From assembly GCA_012103475.1 (NCBI GenBank), contig WLWS01000001.1, positions 767,881 to 831,880 of the forward strand: a stretch of 64,000 nt of DNA. The letters are read 5' to 3'. This DNA comes from Gammaproteobacteria bacterium. Its GTDB lineage: Bacteria > Pseudomonadota > Gammaproteobacteria > Eutrophobiales > Eutrophobiaceae. The translations under genes were made by a program, and so were the position numbers. Below, piece by piece: positions 46,820 through 57,556 of this stretch; the stretch's first letter is position 1; each line of letters opens with the position of its first letter. The notes below the pieces were generated by a model. The model saw only the letters and a program-made list of their open reading frames with translations, was not told the DNA's origin and searched no databases.

Positions 46820-49402
46820 ATGGCTGGTGGACCGGTTTCAAACAGGCGCTTTAGTCGCCGGAAAATGAGAAGTTTGCTGATGATAGGTGCAGGTGTTATT
46901 GGCCTGCTTGTCATCGTCATCGGTGGCTGGCAGCTATACAGACAGGCCAGTGAGTCCGCGCTGGAAGCAGGTCAGAAAGAACAGGAAGATTTTGCTTCCA
47001 GTCAGGCCAGTCAGATTGCAATGCCGTTTCAGGAATTCCAGCAAAAATTATCGGAGCTGGCAGAGAAACCCCAGATCGTTGAGTTGTTTGGCAAAGCGGA
47101 TACAAGTGCTTTGGCCAATGCCTCTGCAACACATCAGGGTGAATTTTCTTCAGCCTTGAAGCTACGATTTCTTTTACCCGGCAAGTACGAGCTGGACAAT
47201 GAGTCTAGTCCTCCGTTGAGCTATGCTTCTCTTGATTTACTCAAGCGGGCTGAAAGCGACAGTGCCGATACCGCTGCAGAAGCGCATCTAATGGGTAGCC
47301 CCAATGCACATATAGTGATGGTGGCGCCAGTAAAGAATGAACAAGGTGAGATATCAGGACTGATTCATTTGAGTCTTGCAGGGGATCTTTTTGAAAAAGT
47401 TGCCACAGCCTTGGATGCCCCCGATAGTTTTCTCGAACTTCAGCAGGCCGGCTTCGGAAAAGCCCTGGTGCTGGCCACGCATGGTGATAGTACATTAAAA
47501 ACCGGTGAGGCTACCCGGGTTGCGGTAAAAGGTACCCGCTGGACTGTAGCGGTCTGGAAAAAGGATGGTGCCATGAGTGCAGCGGGCGGCAACATGATGT
47601 TAGTTGTAGTAGGATTGCTCGTCGTTTTAATGTCGGGTATTGGCTTGTTTTTATTTTTTAGACGTTCGAAAGATAATGTTGCAGAGCAGGCGGAAACGCA
47701 GATTGTCTACGAAGGTGCGGTCCGGGCAATTATGGAAGGTGCGCATCCGGGGATGGAAAAAATGGTTCCAAATCTGCCGGTTTCATCAGTAAGCAAAGTT
47801 GAAGCCCAGCCGGTTTCGCAGGGGCAACTCGGCGATGACATCACCATGATGATAAAAAAGGAAGATCTGGTGGCGGCGGCAGCAGATTCAGAAATGCTGG
47901 ATCTTACGCAGCCGGAACCATCAGTTCCAGCCGATGCAAGCCCGGTAAGTGCAGAACCTGCTGTTGCAGAACAGCCACCTGTCGAAGCGGCCCCTGTAGC
48001 CGTTCCGGCTGGAGAGGGTTCCTCAGAAATTTCCGCTGAGATTTTTAGAACCTACGATATTCGGGGAATTGTTGGCGAGACCCTGAACGCAGAGTCTGTC
48101 AGCAAGATTGGACAGGCCATTGGTAGCGAAGCCGCTGCCAGGAATCAATCAAGCGTGATTGTGGGCAGAGATGGCAGAACCTCAAGCCCGGAACTAGGTG
48201 ATGCTCTTGTCCAGGGTTTGCTGGACTCAGGACGCGATGTCATAGATATCGGAGTTGTTCCTACACCGGTGCTCTACTACGCCACCCACTTCCTCGAGCC
48301 CAATAGCGGTGTAATGTTAACCGGCAGTCACAACGGACCTGAATACAATGGCCTTAAAATAGTGCTAGATGGAGAAACGCTTTCAGAAGACGGAATTCAG
48401 GCTATATACACGAGAGTAAAAGACAGTATCTTCGAAACCGGTTCAGGCTCCCAACAATCACAGGATATAGTTGCCGACTATATTCGGAGAATATCCGAGG
48501 ATATTCCTGTTGCTCTGGGCGGTGCATTCAAGATCGTTGTAGATTGTGGTAACGGTGTAGCAGGAGCTGTGGCACCACAATTGATACGAGCGCTGGGACA
48601 CGATGTGGTGGAACTTTATTGTGAGGTTGACGGCAACTTTCCGAATCACCACCCCGATCCCAGTCAACCGGAAAACATGCAGGCTTTGATCGATAAAGTT
48701 AAAGAGGAGCAGGCGGATATCGGCCTCGCTTTCGATGGCGATGGTGATCGATTGGGTGTGGTTGATGAGATTGGAAATATTATCTGGCCGGATAGACAGT
48801 TAATGTTACTGGCTAAAGACGTGCTCTCCCGTAACCCGGGCAAACCCATAATTTTTGATGTGAAATGCAGTCGATATCTGAAAGCGATCATTGAATCAAA
48901 TGGCGGCCAACCATTAATGTGGAAAACAGGTCATTCTCTGATAAAGGGAAAGATGAAAGAAGTCGATGCGCCGCTGGCCGGTGAAATGAGTGGTCATATC
49001 TTTTTCAAAGAACGCTGGTATGGCTTTGATGATGCAATCTATACGGCGGCTCGTGTTATCGAAGTGCTTATGAACGCCAAAGCAAAGCCATCCGAGACTT
49101 TTGCGACAATGCCTGAAGGAGTTAGCACACCAGAACTCAGAATCGATTTGCCGGAATCCTCCCATCAGTCTTTTATGGCAGAGCTGGAGGGTAAAATGAA
49201 CTTCGATGGTGCTGAGCTTATTACTATTGATGGTTATCGGGTTGAGTTTTCCGATGGCTGGGGCCTGATTCGACCATCTAATACGACACCTTGTCTTGTG
49301 CTGTGTTTTGAGGCGGAGGATGAGGCATCATTAGCCCGAATTCAGGAAGAGTTTCGCACAGCGCTGCTTTCAATAAATTCAGACTTACAATTGCCATTTT
49401 GA
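46820..49402 (+). CDS. algC: Phosphomannomutase/phosphoglucomutase with N-terminal membrane module (AlgC)
   Basis: Interconverts hexose 1- and 6-phosphates for lipopolysaccharide and exopolysaccharide precursors. Two membrane helices (about residues 18-38 and 259-280) enclose a periplasmic region. An alanine/proline-rich linker (about 365-398) leads to the catalytic domain from about 405: FRTYDIRG, phosphoserine loop TGSHNGPEYNG (Ser503), metal site DGDGDRLG and sugar-binding GEMSGHIFF. Total 860 residues, like the long form of AlgC in Pseudomonas. The loop has Gly-Pro where Pro-Pro is usual. It precedes argB by 56 bases. Confidence 0.92.
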   Translation: MAGGPVSNRRFSRRKMRSLLMIGAGVIGLLVIVIGGWQLYRQASESALEAGQKEQEDFASSQASQIAMPFQEFQQKLSELAEKPQIVELFGKADTSALANASATHQGEFSSALKLRFLLPGKYELDNESSPPLSYASLDLLKRAESDSADTAAEAHLMGSPNAHIVMVAPVKNEQGEISGLIHLSLAGDLFEKVATALDAPDSFLELQQAGFGKALVLATHGDSTLKTGEATRVAVKGTRWTVAVWKKDGAMSAAGGNMMLVVVGLLVVLMSGIGLFLFFRRSKDNVAEQAETQIVYEGAVRAIMEGAHPGMEKMVPNLPVSSVSKVEAQPVSQGQLGDDITMMIKKEDLVAAAADSEMLDLTQPEPSVPADASPVSAEPAVAEQPPVEAAPVAVPAGEGSSEISAEIFRTYDIRGIVGETLNAESVSKIGQAIGSEAAARNQSSVIVGRDGRTSSPELGDALVQGLLDSGRDVIDIGVVPTPVLYYATHFLEPNSGVMLTGSHNGPEYNGLKIVLDGETLSEDGIQAIYTRVKDSIFETGSGSQQSQDIVADYIRRISEDIPVALGGAFKIVVDCGNGVAGAVAPQLIRALGHDVVELYCEVDGNFPNHHPDPSQPENMQALIDKVKEEQADIGLAFDGDGDRLGVVDEIGNIIWPDRQLMLLAKDVLSRNPGKPIIFDVKCSRYLKAIIESNGGQPLMWKTGHSLIKGKMKEVDAPLAGEMSGHIFFKERWYGFDDAIYTAARVIEVLMNAKAKPSETFATMPEGVSTPELRIDLPESSHQSFMAELEGKMNFDGAELITIDGYRVEFSDGWGLIRPSNTTPCLVLCFEAEDEASLARIQEEFRTALLSINSDLQLPF

Positions 49403-49419
49403 TACTCTTGGGTCTTTAA

Positions 49420-50379
<960 letters not shown>

Positions 50380-50389
50380 AGTAATAGAT

Positions 50390-50983
50390 ATGGTTAACGA
50401 AAAACCCAGTCGTCGACAACAAATTCTGGAAGTGCTTGCGCAGGAACTGGAGTCTAATCCCGGTACACGTATAACGACTGCTGCTCTGGCAGAGGCAGTG
50501 GGCGTTTCAGAAGCCGCGTTATATCGTCATTTCGCAAGTAAAGCCAAAATGTTTGAGGCTCTTATAGATTTCGCTGAAGAATCCGTTTTCAGTCTGACAA
50601 ATAAAATTCTTGAGCAGGAAAAAGATGTGACCGTACGATGTGAGCGACTAGTGCAACTCGTTCTCGGGTTCTCTGAGCGAAACCCCGGAATTACGCGGGT
50701 ATTGCTGGGTGATGCACTAATTGGAGAGAACGAGCGTTTACGTGCCCGTGTGGGAAAATTTTTTGAACGGCTGGAAACGCAACTTAAGCAAATTCTGCGT
50801 GAGGCTAATCTGACGGATGGGCCTCGTTCGATGGCGCCTATTGATGCTGCAGCAAATGGAATCATTGCGCTTATTGAGGGGCGCATGAGTCAATATGTGC
50901 GCACAAACTTTCAAACCAGACCTACAGGATATAGTGCAGAGCAGTGGCAGATATTAAAAGCGGGCTTATTTAAAACTTTATAG
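50390..50983 (+). CDS. slmA: Nucleoid occlusion factor SlmA (TetR family)
   Basis: DNA-binding protein that blocks FtsZ ring assembly over the nucleoid. The N-terminal helix-turn-helix TTAALAEAVGVSEAALYRHF and the RRQQILEVLAQELE start match SlmA. The ATG at 50390 (197 residues) fits the family; the frame is open to 50363, but that would overlap argB. It starts 10 bases after argB and may be cotranscribed with it. The position next to argB and near pyrE is conserved. Confidence 0.92.
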   Translation: MVNEKPSRRQQILEVLAQELESNPGTRITTAALAEAVGVSEAALYRHFASKAKMFEALIDFAEESVFSLTNKILEQEKDVTVRCERLVQLVLGFSERNPGITRVLLGDALIGENERLRARVGKFFERLETQLKQILREANLTDGPRSMAPIDAAANGIIALIEGRMSQYVRTNFQTRPTGYSAEQWQILKAGLFKTL

Positions 50984-50993
50984 AGGCGTTGCT

Positions 50994-51617
50994 TTATAAA
51001 CCTTTCAGGTTTTTGAAACGATTGATATCAACGTCGGCATCGGCCTTCACAATCTCCTGTTCTTTGCGTCTCTCCTGAATGAATACTTTGTTGTTTTCTA
51101 TGCGACCACGCAGAACTTCGATATCTTTCAGGAGATCGTCATTTGGTGTATTGCCGGCCCGTTCTGCAGCAGCGGCTGCCTGAATACGTTTGTCCAAATC
51201 CTCTTGAGTTTTTTCATTACGTTTGTTGGTGAGCGTAATGGCCGACTCAATTACTGCAACCTTGTCGTCACGGGCAGCTTCAATATCAGCGACTGAAGTA
51301 AAAGTATCGAGAAGAATACGATCCTGTCTGGCTTTTTCAGCTTCAACTTCTTTTTGTTTCGCGGCAAGAGCAGCCTGTCTGGCTTGTTCAGCCAGCTCTT
51401 CCTCTGTTTTAACCCTTTCTTTCTTGTCAACAACGACGCCGTGCGAACCCAGTTCCGAGTGGCCTTTTTGAGCAAATTCAGGCGGTACCTTTTCACCGCA
51501 TTCGCGAATACCTTCGTGATTTTTCCAACACTTAATTCGTGCGCTGGCGGGCCCGCTAAGGGTCGACAGTATGATGATGCTGCTAATGATGAGAGATAAA
51601 TGACCAGAGTTTTTCAT
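50994..51617 (-). CDS. Secreted coiled-coil protein with DUF4124-like N-terminal motif
   Basis: A 207-residue exported protein. A signal peptide (about residues 1-26, ending PASA) is followed by a short cysteine-containing motif IKCWKNHEGIRECGEKVPPE, resembling DUF4124. A long charged helical stretch (about 65-190) rich in Ala, Glu, Lys and Arg is probably coiled coil. The ATG at 51617 has AGGA about 8 bases upstream; an earlier start at 51650 would spoil the signal peptide. Convergent with slmA (10-base gap). Function unknown. Confidence 0.7.
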   Translation of the reverse strand: MKNSGHLSLIISSIIILSTLSGPASARIKCWKNHEGIRECGEKVPPEFAQKGHSELGSHGVVVDKKERVKTEEELAEQARQAALAAKQKEVEAEKARQDRILLDTFTSVADIEAARDDKVAVIESAITLTNKRNEKTQEDLDKRIQAAAAAERAGNTPNDDLLKDIEVLRGRIENNKVFIQERRKEQEIVKADADVDINRFKNLKGL

Positions 51618-51707
51618 GATTATTTTCCTTAGCCAGAGTCTTTTTGCCATAAGCGAATAGCTCTTATATTAACGATATTTTTCGATTTATAAAGTATTGG
51701 AGTGCTC

Positions 51708-52361
51708 TTAGAGACTGGAGTTCACACCATATTGCTTGCGATAGGCGACTATGTTGTCCAGGTGTTCTGCCAAAGTGGCTTGCGAACTAAGATATTCTAT
51801 TAAATTTTCAAGATTAATGATGCTTATGACCTGCATGTTATAGTCTGCTTCTATCTCTTCGATCGCAGAGCGCTCGCCTTGTCCACGTTCCTGACGGTCG
51901 AGACCGATACTGATGCCCACCGCTTTCGCGCCGGCATTTTCTATAATTTGTCTGGAGTATCTGACCGATGTTCCGGCTGTGATTACATCGTCTATGAGTA
52001 AGACATTACCAGCCAAAGGAGCGCCCATAGTTTTTCCTCCCTCGCCATGATCTTTCTCTTCTTTACGGTCAAAACAATAAGGCAAGTTTCGGTCTTGCTC
52101 TGTGGCAAAGGATATGGAGACGGCTGCTGCAAGTGGAATACCTTTGTATGCTGGCCCGAAAAGCATATCAAAGTCGATACCGGATTGCACAATTGCCTGT
52201 CGATAGTATGAGCCAAGTTGTTGTAAGCTCAGACCATCATTGAACAGACCACTATTAAAAAAATAGGGACTGCTACGTCCCGATTTTAATGTGAATTCCC
52301 CAAAACAAAGCACGCCTTTTTTAATAGCGAATTCAATAAATTTCTTCTGAAAATCTAGCAT
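51708..52361 (-). CDS. pyrE: Orotate phosphoribosyltransferase
   Basis: Fifth step of UMP synthesis, adding PRPP ribose-phosphate to orotate. The start [20 protein letters not shown] and [20 protein letters not shown] match the family, and the PRPP loop [14 protein letters not shown] is intact. The ATG at 52361 (217 residues) is chosen by family length; an upstream TTG at 52382 is possible. Other pyr genes lie at 60.7-64 kb. Confidence 0.96.
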   Translation of the reverse strand: MLDFQKKFIEFAIKKGVLCFGEFTLKSGRSSPYFFNSGLFNDGLSLQQLGSYYRQAIVQSGIDFDMLFGPAYKGIPLAAAVSISFATEQDRNLPYCFDRKEEKDHGEGGKTMGAPLAGNVLLIDDVITAGTSVRYSRQIIENAGAKAVGISIGLDRQERGQGERSAIEEIEADYNMQVISIINLENLIEYLSSQATLAEHLDNIVAYRKQYGVNSSL

Positions 52362-52420
52362 AAATGGATCTTGATACCTCAATACTACGGCAGTACTTTG
52401 CCTGCATAAAATTTTATAAA

Positions 52421-52867
52421 TTAGCGTGTGAAAAATTGCTGCTGAAAATCAAAAGAGAAATTTTCGTTTTCCCCTTCCGGTAGAATCGTTAGCGAATACT
52501 TTAAAGTTTCCTCATTGTCTACAGTAGTTTCAGCGATATAGTAAATTGCGCCGCTCTTGTCATCCAGTTCTCGCACATTGAGGTCCCGCAATTGCGAGCT
52601 TAGATTAGTGGCACTGGCTTTAATTTTTGCTTTCACCGGTGAACCGGCAGTATTCATGACCTTTTTTAAAACAGAAATATTGAGTAAAGCCCTGTTCTTG
52701 CTGCGTGGTATACGATATGCCTTCGCTATTTCCGGGCTGAGGATATCGGTTGTAAATGCACTGAAGTGGACAGTGTATTCGCCAAAACTTTTGGATTGTT
52801 CGGCATATACCTGGGAGACAGCAACCGACAGGGATATTACTACTATAAAAAACAGTCGCTTAATCAT
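52421..52867 (-). CDS. DUF4426 domain periplasmic protein
   Basis: A 148-residue protein with a clear signal peptide (about residues 1-22, [14 protein letters not shown]) and a beta-rich domain, including [20 protein letters not shown] and SILKKVM-like segments, matching DUF4426. Genes of this family usually lie near yggT, proC and metX/metW in Pseudomonas relatives; yggT and proC follow here. The function is not known. Confidence 0.8.
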   Translation of the reverse strand: MIKRLFFIVVISLSVAVSQVYAEQSKSFGEYTVHFSAFTTDILSPEIAKAYRIPRSKNRALLNISVLKKVMNTAGSPVKAKIKASATNLSSQLRDLNVRELDDKSGAIYYIAETTVDNEETLKYSLTILPEGENENFSFDFQQQFFTR

Positions 52868-52968
52868 GTTTTTCTCCTTATTGAATTGTCATTGTGCATG
52901 GCTCTAACTATAGCAGACAGAGAGCCTGAGGGAAGTTTGCCGGGTAAGCAACGGAGCTACCCTGGTCA

Positions 52969-53544
52969 CTATATAGCCAGATGTGTGCCCAGATCCATGA
53001 GAGGGGCGACAACCAGCGACAGAAACAGATAAATTCCAAGCAGGACTACCATTGGCGACCAGTCCAGTCCGGCAGTCGCGGGAATACGTTTACGAACTTG
53101 TTTCATCAATGGTTCCGTTACCTGATGAATCAATACAGTCAAAGGATTGTAGGCGCCCGGGTTTACCCAGCTTATAACGACTGTAATCATGATGAAGAAC
53201 ATATAGACATAAGCGGTTAACTTGAGCAGGTGGGCCAAACATAAGACCAGCAAGGAAAGTGGTGTGGGCAAAGTTGCATGGATTAGTAAGGAAACCAGAA
53301 TCAGCTCCAGAGCCTGCACTGCGAACAAAAGAATAACAGATGGCCAGTCTATACCGGCAAAACCAGGCACAAATTTTCTCAGCAGCCGCAGAGGAGGATT
53401 GGTTATTTTGACTATGGATTGGGATATAGGGTTATAAAAATCGGCCCTTACCAATTGAAAAATAAAACGCAATAGTAACAACAACAAATAAAGGCCTATT
53501 ACAAATTGCACAAGGGTAACGCCAGCCTGAAGTAAATATGTCAT
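52969..53544 (-). CDS. yggT: YggT family membrane protein
   Basis: Integral membrane protein with two tandem YGGT domains. Each has a hydrophobic pair and an N-P-containing loop: YNPISQSIVKITNPPLRLLR (about 37-56) and AYNPLTVLIHQVTEPLMKQV (second half). Length 191. It starts 4 bases after proC and is probably cotranscribed with yggS-proC. YggT proteins have been linked to osmotic tolerance and to envelope or division factors, but the mechanism is unclear. Confidence 0.92.
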   Translation of the reverse strand: MTYLLQAGVTLVQFVIGLYLLLLLLRFIFQLVRADFYNPISQSIVKITNPPLRLLRKFVPGFAGIDWPSVILLFAVQALELILVSLLIHATLPTPLSLLVLCLAHLLKLTAYVYMFFIMITVVISWVNPGAYNPLTVLIHQVTEPLMKQVRKRIPATAGLDWSPMVVLLGIYLFLSLVVAPLMDLGTHLAI

Positions 53545-53548
53545 CAGC

Positions 53549-54376
53549 TCAGTCCTTTTCGAATTCGTCGGCGAGTTGTCTGGACCGAGTGCCGGCCGCG
53601 TCGATAGCCTGCGCTACCAGATCAGTGAAATCAGCTTCTTGCATGAGCTTAATGGCACTCTCGGTCGTGCCGCCGGGAGAACTTACCTGACGACGTAACT
53701 CCGCTGCCGAGAACTTACTTTCGCGAGCCATTTTAGCTGCACCGAGAGCAGTTTCCTGAACCAGAAGTCGCGCTTGCTCTGCATCGATTCCCTGTTCAAT
53801 TGCGGCCTGTTCCATTGCCTCCATAAGGAAAAAGAAATAGGCCGGACCACTCCCGGAAACCGCGGTTACTGCATCAAGCTTTGCTTCATCGTCGAGCCAG
53901 ATGGCGATACCGACAGAGCGCATTATTGCTTCAGCGAGATCCAATTGCCGGGGCTTAACCTGCTCATTGGCAAAAAGTGCGGCTGCTCCCGACTGGATCA
54001 GAGCCGGTGTGTTTGGCATTACCCTGATCACTGGCAGAGCCCGGCCTGCGGATCGAGAGATAGCAGACAAACGCACTCCAGCTGCGACTGATATCAGTAA
54101 GGGGTTGTTTTCATTAAGTTTATCTGCAATCGATACAATGGTGTCGTGTACTGCCTGAGGTTTCACTGCCAAAACTACGACTTCGGCTTCTGCTACCGCC
54201 TGCAGGTTGTCTTCGTAAACAGACATATTGAAGAGGCTGGCAAGACCTTGTCTTTGCTGCGCATTCGGATCGGCAGCGCAAAGTAAATCAGCCGGGTAGC
54301 CGTTCGCAATCAAACCGCCTATCAGGCTACGGCCCATATTGCCGGCACCGAGAAAAGTTATTCTGGTTTTTTGCAT
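53549..54376 (-). CDS. proC: Pyrroline-5-carboxylate reductase
   Basis: Last step of proline synthesis, NAD(P)H-dependent reduction of pyrroline-5-carboxylate. The Rossmann motif FLGAGNMGRSLIGGL (about residues 9-23), VLAVKPQ, SGSGPAYFF and the signature VSSPGGTTESAIKLM are intact. Length 275. It sits between yggS and yggT, a conserved order. Confidence 0.96.
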   Translation of the reverse strand: MQKTRITFLGAGNMGRSLIGGLIANGYPADLLCAADPNAQQRQGLASLFNMSVYEDNLQAVAEAEVVVLAVKPQAVHDTIVSIADKLNENNPLLISVAAGVRLSAISRSAGRALPVIRVMPNTPALIQSGAAALFANEQVKPRQLDLAEAIMRSVGIAIWLDDEAKLDAVTAVSGSGPAYFFFLMEAMEQAAIEQGIDAEQARLLVQETALGAAKMARESKFSAAELRRQVSSPGGTTESAIKLMQEADFTDLVAQAIDAAGTRSRQLADEFEKD

Positions 54377-54432
54377 GTTTTCGTCTCAGATTCCTGTGCT
54401 AGATGTTTTTGTTTTAAACTTTCCTAAAGGAC

Positions 54433-55116
54433 TTACATTCTTGGTCCGAAAACAGCGGTGCCAATTCTGATTATCGTCGCCCCTTCCGCTATTGCTGCCT
54501 CCATGTCATTGCTGGTGCCCATGGATAAAGTGTCGAGACCATGCCCGGCGGCAATAAGATCGTCGAACAGCCGGTGTAAGTCTCGAAACGCAAGTCTTTG
54601 TTCGGAAAAGTCATTTGCAGGGGCCGGCATAGCCATCAGGCCACGCAATCTGAGTCCGGGCAAATTCTCGATTTGTTCGGCCAGGTGTTTGACTTCGTTT
54701 GCTGCACAGCCAGACTTGCTTGCTTCTTCGCTTATATTAACCTGTATGCAGACATTCAGTTCGGTCTGTTGTTGTGATCTCGATTCGCTGAGTCGTCTGG
54801 CGATTTTATAGCGGTCTAAAGAATGTAACCATGAAAAATATTTTGCGATATCACGGGTCTTGTTAGATTGCACCGGACCGATGAAATGCCAGCTAATCGA
54901 ATTTTCAGCAACTTCCTCAATCTTTGAAATTGCTTCCTGTAGGTAATTCTCGCCAAATTCCAGTTGACCGCTGGCGAATGCCAGCGATATCTCCTCTGCG
55001 GGGCGGGTTTTACTAACGGCAAGTAGTCTGACGCTATTTTCCTCCCGTTGGTATTTTCGTTCCAAAATGCGTAGTTGTTCAAGAACGCTTTTTAGTTGTT
55101 GAGCTATGATATGCAT
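54433..55116 (-). CDS. yggS: YggS family pyridoxal phosphate homeostasis protein
   Basis: PLP-binding TIM-barrel protein (PLPBP/PROSC) that buffers PLP and amino acid pools. The PLP-lysine motif LLAVSKTRP (about residues 30-38), FGENYLQEA, WHFIGPVQSNK and LSMGTSNDMEAAI are all present. Length 227. Divergent from pilT, as in Pseudomonas, with about 160 bases between. Confidence 0.95.
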   Translation of the reverse strand: MHIIAQQLKSVLEQLRILERKYQREENSVRLLAVSKTRPAEEISLAFASGQLEFGENYLQEAISKIEEVAENSISWHFIGPVQSNKTRDIAKYFSWLHSLDRYKIARRLSESRSQQQTELNVCIQVNISEEASKSGCAANEVKHLAEQIENLPGLRLRGLMAMPAPANDFSEQRLAFRDLHRLFDDLIAAGHGLDTLSMGTSNDMEAAIAEGATIIRIGTAVFGPRM

Positions 55117-55275
55117 CGGAATACAGTAGTCTATGCTTTAAAAAATCAGTAACATGGCGTTATCAGAGTTGGCGCAAAATAATTAGACTGGTTCAGGGAA
55201 GACGTTTCCGGACAAGGGTATTGTAAGGGATCATGTGAAAAACTCTAAAATTAATTGCTGAACTGGAGGCTGTGG

Positions 55276-56310
55276 ATGGATATCGGTGAATTACTTGCTT
55301 TTGGTGTTAAAAATGGCTGCTCGGATTTACATCTGTCGTCGGGCTTGCCGCCAATGATTCGTGTTGACGGTGATGTACGTCGGGTCAACGTTCCCCCTCT
55401 TGATCACAAAGAAGTTCATGACATGGTGTATGACATCATGAATGATAAACAGCGTAAGGATTATGAAGAGTTTCTCGAATGCGACTTTTCTTTTGAAGTA
55501 CCTGGTCTGGCCCGCTTCCGAGTCAACGCTTTCAATCAGAATCGCGGTTCAGCCGCGGTCTTTCGTACAATTCCCTCAGAAATTCTGTCACTGGAACAGC
55601 TGGGCGCACCCGATATATTCAAGGATATTTCTGATTACCCTCGCGGCGTAGTTCTGGTTACCGGTCCAACGGGATCAGGAAAATCGACAACGCTTGCTGC
55701 TATGGTTAATCACAAAAACGATACTGAGCATGGTCATATTTTGACGCTGGAAGATCCTATTGAATTTGTTCATGAAAGTAAAAAATGTCTGATGAATCAA
55801 CGCGAAATACATCGTGACACATTGGGTTTCAATGAGGCGCTCCGTTCGGCCCTGCGAGAAGACCCCGACGTGATTCTGGTTGGTGAAATGCGTGATCTGG
55901 AAACAATTCGACTGGCGCTAGGCGCTGCTGAAACCGGTCACCTGGTTTTTGGCACTTTGCATACCAGTTCAGCCGCAAAGACTATAGACCGTGTTGTCGA
56001 CGTGTTCCCGGCCGAGGAAAAAGATATGGTTCGGGCTATGTTGTCGGAATCTTTAAGGGCGGTTATCTCACAGGCCCTGTTAAAGAAAAAAGGTGGTGGT
56101 CGTGTCGCCGCAATTGAAATTATGATTGGTACGCCGGCGATACGAAACCTGATAAGAGAAAATAAAATTGCTCAGATGTACTCAGCCATTCAGACCGGAC
56201 AGACATTCGGAATGAAAACTCTCGATCAGGATTTAGCCAGATTGGTGCAGGAAGGGGTTATTGATCGGAATGAAGCCAGGAACAAGGCTGCAAACAAAGA
56301 TAATTTCTAG
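55276..56310 (+). CDS. pilT: Type IV pilus twitching motility ATPase PilT
   Basis: Hexameric cytoplasmic ATPase that drives pilus retraction. Walker A GPTGSGKST (130-138), the Asp box (TLEDPIEF), Walker B (DVILVGEMRD) and the His box (GTLHTSSAAKTIDR) are intact, and the PilT-specific AIRNLIRENK motif is present. From the ATG at 55276, with GGAGG 6 bases upstream, the protein has 344 residues, the usual PilT length; the frame is open to 55255. It is followed by two further family members. Confidence 0.96.
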   Translation: MDIGELLAFGVKNGCSDLHLSSGLPPMIRVDGDVRRVNVPPLDHKEVHDMVYDIMNDKQRKDYEEFLECDFSFEVPGLARFRVNAFNQNRGSAAVFRTIPSEILSLEQLGAPDIFKDISDYPRGVVLVTGPTGSGKSTTLAAMVNHKNDTEHGHILTLEDPIEFVHESKKCLMNQREIHRDTLGFNEALRSALREDPDVILVGEMRDLETIRLALGAAETGHLVFGTLHTSSAAKTIDRVVDVFPAEEKDMVRAMLSESLRAVISQALLKKKGGGRVAAIEIMIGTPAIRNLIRENKIAQMYSAIQTGQTFGMKTLDQDLARLVQEGVIDRNEARNKAANKDNF

Positions 56311-56342
56311 AGTACAAATAACAAGAAAGCCGGAGATCACAG

Positions 56343-57509
56343 ATGGAAAGAGAACAAGCGGTTAAGTTTATGCAGGACCTGCTGAAGTTGATGATCGAAA
56401 AGAAGGGTTCTGATCTTTTCATCACTGTCGGTTTTCCACCGGCAATGAAAGTACAGGGTAAAATGACGCCGGTATCGAAGACTGCGTTAACGGCAGAGAA
56501 CACCAAGGCCATGGCCTACGCGATCATGAATGATCGGCAGCTTAAGGAATATGAAGCGACCAAAGAATGTAACTTTGCTGTTGCGCCGCAGGGAATAGGG
56601 CGTTTTCGAGCCAATGCTTTTATTCAACAAAGTTGCTGTGGTCTGGTTATGCGAGTAATCGAAACCGAAGTGCCCAATATTGATAAGCTGGGCTTGCCTA
56701 CTGTGTTGAAAGAAACAGTGATGGTAAAGAACGGCCTGATTATTATGGTCGGCGGCACCGGTTCAGGTAAGTCCACCTCACTCGCAGCAATGATCGATTA
56801 TCGAAATCAGAATAGTTACGGCCATATTATTACTATCGAAGATCCGATTGAGTACGTCCACCCGCACAAGAATTGTGTCATCATGCAGAGAGAGGTCGGG
56901 GTCGATACGGATGATTGGGAAATTGCTCTCAAAAATACCTTGCGACAGGCTCCTGATGTCATATTGCTTGGCGAAATCCGCGACAGGGAAACAATGGAGT
57001 TTGGGGTGGCTTTCGCGGAAACAGGCCACCTTGCCATGGCGACACTGCATGCCAACAGCTCGAACCAGGCGCTTGACCGTATCATCAACTTTTTCCCGGA
57101 GGAGCGTAAAACGCAGTTGCTGATGGATCTGTCTTTGAACCTGAAAGCGATTATCTCTCAAAGACTGGTGAAAACGCCGGATGGCAAAGGTCGCCGGGCT
57201 GCCATTGAAATTCTTCTTAATTCACCCTTGATTTCTGATCTTGTTCTTAAAGGTGAAGTGCATGAAATTAAAGCCATTATGGCGAAATCCAGAGAACTGG
57301 GTATGCAGACTTTTGATCAGGCTCTGTTTGATCTGCAACAGTCCGATGAAATTTCCTATGAAGAAGCCCTGCGAAATGCTGACTCTGTCAACGAGCTAAG
57401 ATTAAAGATTAAACTGGAAGGCAAAGATGCCAAGGACAGCGATAAAATGGCTGGTCTTGATCATCTTTCTCTGGAAGAAAGCGAAGAAGACTCCGGGATG
57501 ATGAAATAG
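56343..57509 (+). CDS. pilU: PilT-like retraction ATPase PilU
   Basis: PilT-dependent accessory retraction ATPase. Walker A GGTGSGKST, TIEDPIEYVHPHKN, Walker B DVILLGEIRDRET and TLHANSSNQALDR are intact. PilU features are SDLFITVGFPPAMKVQGK near the N-terminus and an acidic C-terminal tail (SLEESEEDSGMMK). Length 388 is close to Pseudomonas PilU. It starts 32 bases after pilT. Confidence 0.94.
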   Translation: MEREQAVKFMQDLLKLMIEKKGSDLFITVGFPPAMKVQGKMTPVSKTALTAENTKAMAYAIMNDRQLKEYEATKECNFAVAPQGIGRFRANAFIQQSCCGLVMRVIETEVPNIDKLGLPTVLKETVMVKNGLIIMVGGTGSGKSTSLAAMIDYRNQNSYGHIITIEDPIEYVHPHKNCVIMQREVGVDTDDWEIALKNTLRQAPDVILLGEIRDRETMEFGVAFAETGHLAMATLHANSSNQALDRIINFFPEERKTQLLMDLSLNLKAIISQRLVKTPDGKGRRAAIEILLNSPLISDLVLKGEVHEIKAIMAKSRELGMQTFDQALFDLQQSDEISYEEALRNADSVNELRLKIKLEGKDAKDSDKMAGLDHLSLEESEEDSGMMK

Positions 57510-57556
57510 TAATCCTGTTTATGAATAACAAGAAAATAAAATGAGGATTTTTTAGA

